From assembly GCA_002179805.1 (NCBI GenBank), contig NAVB01002690.1, positions 1-12,938 on the forward strand: a DNA stretch of 12,938 bases. The letters are read 5' to 3'. Both the position numbers and the translations under genes were made by a program. This DNA is from Acanthamoeba lenticulata (lineage: Eukaryota; Discosea; Longamoebia; Acanthamoebidae). Below are positions 1 through 7,795 of this stretch, one piece after another; positions within the stretch are counted from its first letter, which is position 1; each line of letters starts with the position of its first letter. The notes beneath the pieces were generated by a model that was given only the letters and a program-made list of their open reading frames with translations, was not told the origin of the DNA and ran no database searches.

Positions 1-15
1 TGCAGGACAACGTAC

Positions 16-1129
16 CACTGAGCGAGAAGGAGCCCGAAAGCGAGAGATACCAGGGCGTCTCCGGGTCGGCCTTCTTGGCCAGATCGGTGCAGTCCACGAT
101 CTCGAAGCCAGCCTGCTTGAGGGCGTCCTGGAGGAGTGATGGCTTCTCCAGGTCGGGAAGACCATTGCCCACCTCAATACCTGCGCAACCAGCCCCGCCA
201 CAGCGTAAGGACCCAACCCGACAAGGCCTCCCAAGCGACTCCGCGATTGGCATTAAAAATAAATAAATAAAGCTACGTTGTGAAAAAAAAGAAAAAGGAA
301 ATGGCGCCAAGAAAGTTCGATCAACTGGTTTGGGGGGGGGGTCGGTAAGAGAGCAAGTACCCTTCTTGATCTTAACGTGGTCGGGGTCGTTCTCGTCGTA
401 CGACTCAGTGATGACCCACTCGTAGGTGGCGTAGAGACCGCCGGGCTTGAGGACGCGGAAGATCTCTGAGTAGACACCCACCTTGTCGGGTGCGTGGCAA
501 GTGGCCTCGATCGAGTACACCGCATCGTAGGTGTTGTCCTGATGAACAAATGATTTTTAATCACGAAATTAGAAAATTGCTTCAATCTGGCGGGAACTAT
601 ATAAAATCGCAAGTGTTGTCAGTACCGCGACGGGCATGTGCATGAAGTCGGCCTTCATGTAGGTCACAAGGTGCTCCAGGCGAGCCTCCTTGGTCAGGAT
701 CTTGGCTCGGCCGATCTGGTAATCGTTGTTGTTGAGACCCACGACGTGGGCCTCGGAGAAGCGAGCAATGCATCGCGCAGGACCGCCCACGCCGCAGCCG
801 ACGTCGAGCGCCACCTGACCCTTCTCGAGGTGCAGGCGATGAGCGAGATACATCTCATGACGAGCAATCGAAGCCTCGAACGATTCCCAACGGTGACGAG
901 GCGCGAAGTGGAACGATTGGCCCCAGCCGTACTCGTAGAAGTTGGTCACAAGGTCGTAGAACGAGTTAACGAGGGTCTCATACTTCTGCTTGCGCTCCTC
1001 CACGCTGGCGTCTTCCGATTGGAAAAGCTTCATGTAGCCGTCGACCTCCTTCTTGACCTGGTCGCGGGCCATCGACTCGTAATTGATGATGGCTCCCGCC
1101 CGCTTGTTGTCTCCCTCCATGGCCAGCAT
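16..1129 (-). CDS. ERG6: Sterol C-24 methyltransferase (SMT/ERG6 family), 3' end outside window
   Basis: Transfers a methyl group from S-adenosylmethionine to C-24 of the sterol side chain (ergosterol-type pathway); the family usually works at the ER or lipid droplets. Exons read on the minus strand: 1129-626, 538-361, 180-16, all joined in phase; the last donor lies at 15-14, so the rest is outside the window. About 282 residues are visible of roughly 340-380 expected. Family blocks are all present: YEYGWG (residues 65-70) followed by SFHF, SAM-binding [10 protein letters not shown] (108-117), IEATCHAP early in exon 2, and YEWVIT later in exon 2. Codons spanning both introns rebuild conserved motifs (MPVA|DNTYDAV; KKG|IEVGNG), which confirms the junctions. 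The start is the first ATG after a likely 5' UTR intron (1139-1260); upstream ATG 1357 does not join in frame through the obvious donor. The family call is very secure; substrate (cycloartenol or lanosterol type) cannot be told from this. Confidence 0.95.
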
Positions 1130-1138
1130 CTTTGCAAT

Positions 1139-1260
1139 CTGCAAAACAAGAAAAGAGATCGAGTTAACCCCTTGTGTCTTGGAGCAACTTGCAGATCGTG
1201 TGAAAATTGTGCGAGGATGAAGCAATCCAAAAGGATCGACGACGGGAAAGAGAACGTTAC
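1139..1260 (-). other. Probable 5' UTR intron of the sterol methyltransferase gene
   Basis: On the minus strand a donor GTAACG at 1260 and a pyrimidine-rich acceptor ending TTGTTTTGCAG at 1139 bracket 122 nt just upstream of the chosen start codon. The upstream exon would be mostly leader. The boundaries are inferred from splice consensus only, with no protein homology to anchor the 5' exon. If the in-frame ATG at 1357 were used with read-through, the N-terminus would carry about 70 residues unlike any SMT. Confidence 0.5.
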
Positions 1261-1366
1261 CGGTGGGGTTGGTACGCGAGGTGGAAGGGGTGAAAAAGAC
1301 AAGAGCAGGAGCGGTGGGCCAGCGAAATGGAGCGCCCGTATTACTTGGCCGCGTCATTTCGGGTGG

Positions 1367-1373
1367 TTTTATT
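1367..1373 (-). promoter_or_regulatory. TATA-like element upstream of the sterol methyltransferase gene
   Basis: The minus strand reads AATAAAA here, just upstream of the proposed leader exon and about 105 nt above the candidate leader donor. This is consistent with a TATA box for the methyltransferase gene, but a single A/T-rich heptamer is weak evidence and no transcript start is visible. Confidence 0.3.
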
Positions 1374-1502
1374 CTTGTTGCGATTGGGCAAAGTAGGCCT
1401 TATTTTGGCAAACCGCCAGCCAGAGTCTCTGCCACAGAGACACGCGGCGCTCAGCACGTTGGGGCCTAGCGGAGGTAACATTTCAAATTCGCTTTGAGCT
1501 TT

Positions 1503-2000
1503 GTTTGCTAAAAGGAAAACAGCACGGACAGCCTCCTCAAACAGACGAAGCTTTACATTCTGGTGCGTGAGTGCCGAGCATTCTATGTACTTGACGGCGC
1601 CAAGATCTCCTGCGCGAGCTTGTCCCCTGGTCCGGCTCGATGGGCTGCAAGGCTCTTCAGGGCGTCGTTGTCGGCCTTCAGGTCGGCCTTGGTGCCCACC
1701 AGCAACTTGGCTGTGGCAGGGCAGAGACGTTCGACCCGCTCGAACAACGACGTTTGGGACGTGACGGAGAAACAGATGAGGAAGATGTCTGTGTCAGGAT
1801 ACGGCGGCGGACGAAGACAGCAACTGTCTTCATGTGCTGTATCCCATAGGTTCATCTGGACGGTCTTATTGTCAACTATGATATTGACGGCAGTTGTGTC
1901 GTGGACTCTGGATGTAAGACTCGAGCCCAGGGTAAGAACCAGTGGAAAAGGTCGTGAGCAGGCAGGTCTTGCCAGCGCCACTGTCACCCACACACTTCAT
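1503..2000 (-). pseudogene. Rac/Rho-family small GTPase relic with two frame breaks
   Basis: Starting at ATG 2000 the minus strand encodes a P-loop, GDSGAGKT, after MKCV, then an effector-like SYPG...YIQ. Homology then jumps frame near 1908 into VHDTTAVNII, WDTA, YPDTDIFLICFS and LVGTKADL. That frame stops at 1583, but the Rac C-terminal motif GAVKYIECSAL and the following helix (LFEEAVRAVF) continue in a third frame from about 1613. The breaks look like a missing 2 nt and a missing 1 nt. DTAGQ of switch II has become DTAHE, removing the catalytic-Gln motif; the region before LVGTK is shortened; no CAAX prenylation box follows, and frame three simply runs on towards 1341. No introns are seen. 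Family identity is clear. Pseudogene status is inferred; sequencing indels could explain the frame breaks but not the lost motifs. Confidence 0.8.
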
Positions 2001-2064
2001 CCTGTGGATCCCGTCCGCAACGCCCCGAATGGCCTTTGGGTCGGGGTGCGGTGAAGTAGCACTC

Positions 2065-2070
2065 TTTATT
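2065..2070 (-). terminator. AATAAA polyadenylation signal for the 114-residue gene
   Basis: The minus strand carries AATAAA 31 nt past the stop codon of the gene at 2101-2445, next to a genomic A-tract (about 2071-2081). Position and hexamer fit a eukaryotic poly(A) signal; the A/T-rich context makes chance occurrence possible. Confidence 0.45.
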
Positions 2071-2100
2071 TTTTTTTTTTAAGTGGTGAGCCAATGTGGT

Positions 2101-2445
2101 TCACTGCGGCTTCTTGAGCGACCCTAGGAAAGCATCCCACTCAGGACAAGCACCACCTGGCATCATAAAGCGCACGCCCTTTGTGGTGAAGACACCTGTT
2201 CCCATCTGTCTCTCGGCGCAGTGCTGAGCCACGTCCGCCTTCAGTCGCTCGAAGTGGTCCACAAATGTCTTCACCAGCGCTGGCGACAACGTGCGCTGCA
2301 CGCGCTCGCCCCCACTATAAAACAGGCTGCTGCTCCTCTCGGGCGTCATTGGATTGTAGGTGAAGTGGCCTCCACCGGTGCTCTCATCGACTTGCAGAGT
2401 GTACTCATTGTTGCAGCCATCGAGGTAGGTGTATGTGGTCGCCAT
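2101..2445 (-). CDS. Uncharacterised 114-residue protein, single exon
   Basis: I do not recognise this protein. It is an uninterrupted 345-nt frame with ATG at 2445 and TGA at 2101-2103, and GC-rich third positions like neighbouring genes. The N-terminal third is rich in Tyr, Thr and Gly (YTYLDGCNNEYTLQV) and looks beta-forming. It contains YNPMTPERSSSLFYSGGE near residues 30-47. A probable amphipathic helix follows (LVKTFVDHFERLKADVAQH), then a Gly-rich end with GTGVFTTKGVRFMMPGGACP. There is no signal peptide, membrane segment or CAAX box, so it is probably a small cytosolic globular protein. Translation could in principle extend upstream in frame, but there is no upstream ATG, only TTG. 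A TATA-like stretch about 55 nt upstream and an AATAAA downstream support a real short gene. Confidence 0.72.
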   Translation of the reverse strand: MATTYTYLDGCNNEYTLQVDESTGGGHFTYNPMTPERSSSLFYSGGERVQRTLSPALVKTFVDHFERLKADVAQHCAERQMGTGVFTTKGVRFMMPGGACPEWDAFLGSLKKPQ

Positions 2446-2496
2446 TAGGTTTGTCTTCTTGAGTGCTGTGTTGTTTGTTGAGGTTCCATCTCCGTC

Positions 2497-2508
2497 TTTA
2501 CTTAAAAG
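2497..2508 (-). promoter_or_regulatory. TATA-like element for the 114-residue gene
   Basis: The minus strand reads TTTTAAGTAAAG, ending about 52 nt before the start codon at 2445, a plausible distance for a core promoter with a short leader. Weak evidence alone, since no transcript start is known. Confidence 0.3.
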
Positions 2509-2659
2509 GCCAAACGCCCCGACTGGGCGGAGTGTGGCCAATCCGCAAGCAGGTGCAAAGGTTGCAAAAACAGGACAAACTTTAGCATCAGTGTTCACGG
2601 CCAACCAAGGACAGCCCAACCGGCCCTCAGCAGTGTCACTGATGCACGTAGACCACGTA

Positions 2660-3311
2660 TCACAGGCGGGCCTTGTCCGAGAAGGGCAGGGAGTTGGTGC
2701 GAAGGGCGGCCATGTTGATGGCTGTGAGAGCTAGCGAGGTAGGCAGGGGAGACGTCTTGCCGCAGCGGGCCTCGGCCTGCTCAAGCGTGAGGCAATTGAG
2801 CACGCCATAGATGACCGGCACCCCCGTGCTCAGCTGCGCGTCCATCAGCCCTGCGCATTCCGGACGCGGACACAACACACTGGTGAGACGAAGCGAACAT
2901 GATGTGTGCTCACCGGCCGAACGACAGCGCGGTGTGGACGGCACCTTGAGCTACGGCATTGGAAATGCACTCAAAGTGGAGCGTCTCGCCCTTTATCAGG
3001 ACGCCGAAGCAGAGGATGACGTCGAACGCGCCAGACTCAGCCCAGCGCTTGGCGGCGTAGGGCAGCTCGTAGGAACCGGCTACGGCCGGAGCGAACATAA
3101 CGTTGGAAGCGGCAACGCCGGCCTTGAGGAGCTGCTCGCGCGTCTGGTCGGCGAGCGAAACGACCAGCTGCTCGTTCCACGCCGTGCGGATGAGGCACAC
3201 GCGCAGCCGGGCGATCGCTTCGGCCGTGTCGGGAAGCGGCACCCCAAGCGGCTTCTCCTTGCGCTCGTCAAAGGTGCTCACCGCTCCTGCGCCACTCTTG
3301 TGCGAAGCCAT
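2660..3311 (-). CDS. RIB4: 6,7-dimethyl-8-ribityllumazine synthase, two exons
   Basis: Catalyses the penultimate step of riboflavin synthesis, condensing 5-amino-6-ribitylamino-uracil with 3,4-dihydroxy-2-butanone 4-phosphate. Exons on the minus strand are 3311-2945 and 2850-2660; the 94-nt intron (2944-2851) joins VAQ to GLMDAQLSTGVPVIYGVL across a split Gly codon. The 185-residue product has the substrate-stacking Trp in TAWNEQLV (W45), GSYELP (79-84), GVLIKGETLHFE (103-114) with the expected catalytic His112, and GVPVIYGVL plus LTLEQAEARCG in exon 2, all in family order. A short N-terminal extension of about 35 residues precedes the core, as in fungal homologues. The tail TNSLPFSDKARL is not a familiar motif. 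It is divergent from the NST1-like gene with 256 bp between start codons. Very secure call. Confidence 0.95.
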
Positions 3312-3567
3312 CTCAATCTAATGGATGACTGTTGGGCCGAGCAAAGATGCAGCGTTTTTTTTTTCTACTTTTCTTTTCATATTTGCCCTTTTCTTCTGGA
3401 AGGGAGCGGCGTTAACGTGGGAGCTGATGTGGCAGCTCAGGTGTTGACCTTGTGCTGGTGCCCGTAGGAAGTTTTTCGGACATTACTCGAAGCTTTGTGC
3501 CATCATGGGCTTCACCATGCTCGCCTTTGTGTGACTCTCACTCCGCATACCTGTACAAACGACGGCA
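3312..3567. promoter_or_regulatory. Divergent intergenic promoter region (lumazine synthase / NST1-like)
   Basis: These 256 bp separate two start codons facing away from each other and must hold both promoters and leaders. A long pyrimidine tract on the plus strand (about 3354-3400, mostly T with C) is the main visible feature, lying in the lumazine synthase leader side. I see no clear canonical TATA box for either direction. Very short plus-strand ATG frames near 3500-3530 terminate quickly and do not look coding. Confidence 0.45.
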
Positions 3568-6260
3568 ATGCCGAAGAAGACTTCCGTCCCCTCCCCTGTG
3601 AGCTCAAGCTGCCATGGCGAAGAAAGCGCACTCTTGCTTGCGCACCACAAGTGTGATTCAAACTGTCCAGCGGCAAGCAGTGTGGCCAAGGCAGTCTGCC
3701 GCTACTGGAGCACCCTTGGGCTGGAAGCCCGCCAAGCGCTCACCAGAGAGAAGAAACACGTCGTCCTCCAGTCCCTACGGAAGAAACATCTCCACACGCG
3801 CAACTGCCCATGCTGCCAACACGCCAAGGTGATGCACTACTTCCCCCTCTCCGGACCCTTTTCGGACAGTTATTCTACTCGATCGCCTCCTTGTCGTTGT
3901 ATTTCTACATCAATGGTGCGGTGATCACAGAAGCTGATACAGCGCTTCTTCTTATGCAGATCTTCTTTGATGGTGGGGCAACCACCTACGAGCGCTTCTG
4001 CACGGCCTGGGAGAACCAGCCCGATGACGCAGGACTCATCGACATTCACTCGCCGGCCATCATGGGGACTCGTGCCGGTACTTGTTGACGTCACTGCAGA
4101 GCTTGTGTGTTGTTTTGTGCTGAACTTTTCCTGCTGGGCACAGAGGACTCGCAACCAAAGAAAAAGAAGGTGGAGAAGAAGCCCGTCGTGAAGCCTCGAC
4201 CGCGCGGGGCGAAGCGCACCTTCCTGGACGAGCTCGAGGAGCGAGAGAACCAGATCCGCGAGCTGGAAGAGCAGCAGCGCGCAAAAGAGCGTCAGCTCGA
4301 AGCCGAGCAGAGCAAGGTAGTTGAGCAAGAGCAGGAGCCAAAATGCGCAGAGGAAGAGCAAGTGGTCTACGTGGATGTACCCACAATCTTTGGAGAGGCC
4401 CTCTCTGTCAAAGTACCCACCTCTCCAAAGAGGCTCCGTGCCACCTTCTGGCGACACTGATTGGTTGCCATGTAACCATTTTATCAGGCGGGTGTGATTG
4501 GCCTGAAGAATTCAGAGATTACACGAGATGATCTCTGGGAGATGCTCCTTGAGAGGTTCCGTTGGCCCTTGCTTACGCGTCATACCGACTAATCGCTGAC
4601 GCATCAAACTTCCGCATATGTGGCCACATTACAGGGAGATCGAGTGTCAGACAAAGAACAAGCAGCACTACAAGCGGTGTGAGGTCTGTTCATCGTACCA
4701 CGTATTCGAGGTACAACCATTGCATGCTAGCAAGCTCAAAGGCCCTTAAAACAACTGACCCTGTTGTTGCAAACCGACTGTGTTGCAGCTGTTCTTGCTT
4801 CACACGTTCTACGACAAGGTGAAGCGTGCACAGATGGATGAACTGCGGCGTCAGCATGCCGAAGCGTGCGCCCGGATGCTGCTGGAAGAGGAATTCCAGA
4901 AGAAGGCCAAACGGACCAAGTACGCTCTCCACCCACATGAAACCAGCAGAGTGCTTGATGTTGACTTGTATGCTGCTGGCATCTGTGGCTTGCGTCAGGT
5001 CCAAGGCCGCTCGGAGGCGCAAAGAGAGGAAACGGTCGTCGTCTTCGGGGAGCAACAGCGCCAGGCCAAAGGAGGAGGACGACGGCGACGACTGCGCGTG
5101 CGCCTGTCATGAAGCTGCGAAAACCGAGGACGCCACCGGCCCGGCAGATGACGGCAGCAGCGAGAGCGGCAACGATCTCAGTGAGGGCGAGGAGGCAGCC
5201 GTAGCGGGCGACACCAGGCCGGACACTGCCACAAACGAACAGCAGATGGAACAGGACGCCGAACAGCACAGCCCAAGCGAGGACGAGGAATTAGAGTCGC
5301 CTCAGCAGGATGCCCACAAGGACCAGGGCACTACTCACCAGCCTCCAGAAGACGACGCGCATGGCTGGACGAAGCAGGTCAGCAAGAAGAAGAGCAAGAA
5401 AGCCAACAACGCCAAGGCCGCCAAACTCCACGTGGAGAGCGCCTCAAGCTCCGCCACCCACGGCCCTGAGCTCTGTTGCAGTGGTGATGCCAAGAGCGCA
5501 GCTCCGGCGCCCATCACCCGGGCGGTGATCCGCACACCTGCGGCCAAGCCAGCGCCGATCGTCCCCGGACCGCCGCCACCGCACTATCCCCACTGGAGCC
5601 GGCACTACCACAGCGTGATGCCCAAGAACTGGGTTTGGAAGGCCAAACACAACGGCCGGTCTTCGGCGGCGGAGGCCGAGGACGAGGCCGAAGCCGTGGC
5701 GCGGGCCATTGCAGCCCAAGTGGCCTATGAAGAACAGCAGCAGCGCGAGCGAAGGGAGAGGCAGGACCGAGTCCGCAAGGCCGCCGCTGTGCTGCTCGAG
5801 GCGGTACGTCGGTGCCACCGCTACGGGCGAGCAGGATGAACACGTGCTTACATGGGTGCGGGAGGGATGCAGATGGACCAGCCACATGATGCAGAGGACG
5901 TGAGCTTCATGAAGGAGGTCCTCCAGGAGCTGAACCAAAAAGCCAACGGCAAGTTCTGCTGTGACTGCGTGTTTGCCTCAAGAACGACCTCTTTGTCCTT
6001 TAGCAGGTGTGATGCATCACCGATTTGTGGATTAAGAGCTCCGTTTACTCACCAACTCGTGCGCGTGCTGCAGTGAGCCTTATGGCTGCACAGAGCCAGA
6101 TTGTGGCTGCACAGAGCCAGATTGTGGCTACTCGCACTTCAGTGGCCCATCCTTGTTCAGTGTCGATCCAGTTATGGCAGCATTTCCTCGTGCGTATCCA
6201 TTAGCCAGCAGCTTTCCCCCAGCCATCCAGCAGTCCTTTTGTTGGAATGCCTCGATCTAA
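3568..6260 (+). CDS. NST1: NST1-like stress-response protein, nine exons
   Basis: Proposed exons: 3568-3828, 3960-4077, 4144-4412, 4488-4555, 4635-4710, 4789-4919, 4999-5803, 5873-5952, 6074-6260, all phase-compatible, giving about 664 residues. Fungal NST1 is a negative regulator of salt tolerance with an uncertain molecular role. Matches, in family order: YWSTLGLEARQALTREKK followed by a basic helix and a Cys pair CPCC (46-83, cf. the fungal FWLSLGEEER...CSC.VCGRK block); a coiled coil (about 150-190); FGEALSVKAGVIGL (209-222, cf. FGNSL.VKGGILTV) followed by a LLER helix; then FYDKVKRAQ with a long Lys/Arg/Glu-rich helix (about 270-325). A Cys/His cluster (C243, C254, C257, H261) may bind zinc. 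Residues 325-480 are acidic, Ser-rich and probably disordered; a second Ala/Gln/Glu/Arg helix lies near 540-576. The start ATG and the last intron are the least certain parts. Confidence 0.75.
6084..6125 (+). repeat. Two tandem copies of a 21-bp unit in the last NST1-like exon
   Basis: GGCTGCACAGAGCCAGATTGT occurs at 6084-6104 and again, identical, at 6105-6125. The length is a multiple of three, and in the reading frame of the proposed final exon it duplicates the heptapeptide GCTEPDC. Perfect identity suggests a recent slippage or duplication event. Confidence 0.9.
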
Positions 6261-6321
6261 TCATGTATTTAAGCACCAAAAGAGATGGGATTTATGATGG
6301 GTATGGCCACCTTGGCTCTCT

Positions 6322-7564
6322 CTACCAGTTCTTGCCATCGCACTCGGGGTAGCACTGGCGCTCCTTGGGGCACCACTCGCCAGCGGCCAGGTACTTGCCG
6401 TACGAGTCCGGGTAGCAACCATTGCTGTCGGCGTAGAGGACGAGGCCATAGCCGACCTCCTTGGGGTAGCAGCCGCGGCCGTCGCGGTAGAACCAGGTCT
6501 TGCCAATCTGGCGCGGGCAGCAGCCGTTGCCGTCCTTCCACTGGTAGCCCGGGCACTGCTTGTTCTCCTGCGTCGTGGTCTTGGGCGGGTAGTACTGCGA
6601 AGTGGTCTTGTACTCCTCATGGGTGGTGGTCTTGGGCGGGTAGTACTTGGTGGTGGTCTTGTAGTCTTCGGTGGTGGTCTTGGGCGGGTAGTACTGAGTC
6701 GTGGTCTTGTAATCCTCGGTGGTGGTCTTGGGCGGGTAATAGTTGGTGGTCGTCTTGTAGTCTTCAGTGGTGGTCTTGGGCGGGTAGTACTGCGTCGTGG
6801 TCTTATCCTCGGTGGTGGTCTTGGGAGGATAGTACTGGGTAGTCGTCTTGTAGTCCTCAGTCGTGGTCTTGGGAGGGTAGTACTGGGTGGTCGTCTTCTC
6901 CTCGCTGGTCGTCTTGGGCGGGTAGTACTGCGTAGTGGTCTTCTCCTCGGTGGTCGTCTTGGGAGGATAGTACTGGGTGGTCGTCTTGTAGTCCTCGGTG
7001 GTCGTCTTGGGAGGATAGTACTGGGTAGTGGTCTTGTAGTCCTCGGTCGTGGTCTTGGGCGGGTAGTACTGCGTCGTGGTCTTCTCCTCTGTGGTCGTCT
7101 TGGGAGGATAGTACTGGGTGGTCGTCTTGTAGTCCTCGGTGGTTGTCTTGGGAGGATAGTACTGGGTAGTGGTCTTGTAGTCCTTGGGGCGGATGCACAT
7201 CTCGTGGCACTTACGCTCATAAGGGCACGACTTGCCAGCCTCGAGGTATTCGCCCTTCTCGTCCGGGTAGCACCTGGAGCCGGCCCACCAGAGCCGTTAG
7301 CAAACATCAAAGGACTGCAAGGAGGAGATCTTCAGGGAGGGGTTACCCGTAGCCATCAGCGTAGAAGACGCCACAGCCAACGTCCTTGGGGTAGCACTTG
7401 TTGCCATCGCGGTAGTAGCCGTAGTAGTTGATGATCTCTGGGCAGCAGCCCTTGCCGTCAGGCCAGTAGCCGCCTTCGCAGGGGCCGCCGTAGCTGTAGC
7501 CATCGGCTGAGACGCAGGCGACCAAGGCAAGGCCGAGCGCCACAAAGAGCAACAGGCGAGTCAT
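6322..7564 (-). CDS. Secreted Leo-type cyst-wall lectin with 13-repeat Thr/Lys/Tyr/Pro spacer
   Basis: Exons on the minus strand are 7564-7347 and 7273-6322, joined in phase (intron 73 nt), encoding 389 residues. Residues 1-20 are a clear signal peptide (MTRLLLFVALGLALVACVSA). Two homologous Cys-rich modules flank the spacer: both share a CCP, a GNKCYPKDVG/GRGCYPKEVG block, GCYPD, a YL.AG segment, CP.ER and a final C. The C-terminal module has 8 Cys; the N-terminal one has 9. This matches the described Leo lectins of Acanthamoeba cyst walls (two 8-Cys domains, some with a long Thr-rich spacer), which bind cellulose. Here the spacer is 13 units of 15-16 residues, core KTTTQYYPPKTTTE. The junction is verified by alignment: FYADGYG|CYPD matches LYADSNGCYPD in the C module. 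Expected site of action is the encysting cell surface. Family is confident; binding activity is inferred. Confidence 0.88.
6571..7182 (-). repeat. In-frame tandem repeat array, 13 units of 45-51 bp
   Basis: The array encodes the lectin spacer. Reading from 7182 downward, units begin DYKTTTQYYPP or EKTTTQYYPP in the order DY, DY, EK, DY, DY, EK, EK, DY, DK, DY, DY, DY, then a last unit starting HEEYKTTS. Units alternate between 48 bp (DY type) and 45 bp (EK/DK type). Synonymous differences (Gly/Pro-codon variants such as GGAGGATAG versus GGCGGGTAG on the plus strand) distinguish subtypes. Confidence 0.95.
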
Positions 7565-7616
7565 GTTGTTGTTGATGTTTGAGTAGCTGATGAGTTTGAA
7601 GAAGCAGACACCGCAG

Positions 7617-7624
7617 TTTTTAAA
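7617..7624 (-). promoter_or_regulatory. TATA-like element for the Leo-type lectin gene
   Basis: The minus strand reads GTTTAAAAAC around here, about 53 nt upstream of the start codon at 7564. The intervening leader ends with ACATCAACAACAAC immediately before ATG, an A/C-rich context typical of an efficiently translated eukaryotic leader. It is the best core-promoter candidate in the window, still unproven. Confidence 0.45.
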
Positions 7625-7795
7625 CAGTCGCCGCCCAATCAGAGTAAAGTGCTCGTGGTCTGGAGCTCAAGTGTCGCTCTTGGCGCACCAAAAAGAGCCA
7701 AAAGCTGGACTTGACTTTTCAACCAAAGAAGCACGTCGTGCTATTGGGGTGGCTCTCTAGCAGCATGTGTACATGCAAGTACCGGGATGACATTA

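Noticed and set aside
253..612. Minus-strand 119-codon frame within the methyltransferase gene
   Set aside because: It reads exon 2 out of phase and crosses both flanking introns; the in-phase reading gives IEATCHAP and YEWVIT.
638..1396. 252-codon plus-strand open frame opposite the sterol methyltransferase
   Set aside because: It is antisense to exon 1, which carries unmistakable methyltransferase motifs; long antisense frames are expected in GC-rich coding DNA.
2811..3467. 218-codon plus-strand frame opposite lumazine synthase
   Set aside because: It is antisense to both exons and the intron of a gene with a full set of catalytic motifs.
6084..6125. Possible insertion or mobile-element target-site duplication
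   Set aside because: The two 21-bp copies are directly adjacent with nothing between them and stay in frame, which fits local slippage, not a transposon footprint.
6261..7310. Arg/Thr/Pro-rich 349-codon minus-strand frame over the same array
   Set aside because: It is an out-of-phase reading of the lectin repeats with no recognisable domain and an unlikely composition.
6619..7431. Long plus-strand open frame rich in Gly, Leu, Arg and Val across the repeat array
   Set aside because: It is the antisense of the lectin repeats; a 45/48-bp repeat free of stops in one frame is free of stops on the other strand throughout. The minus strand has signal peptide, Cys modules and intron consistent with a real gene.
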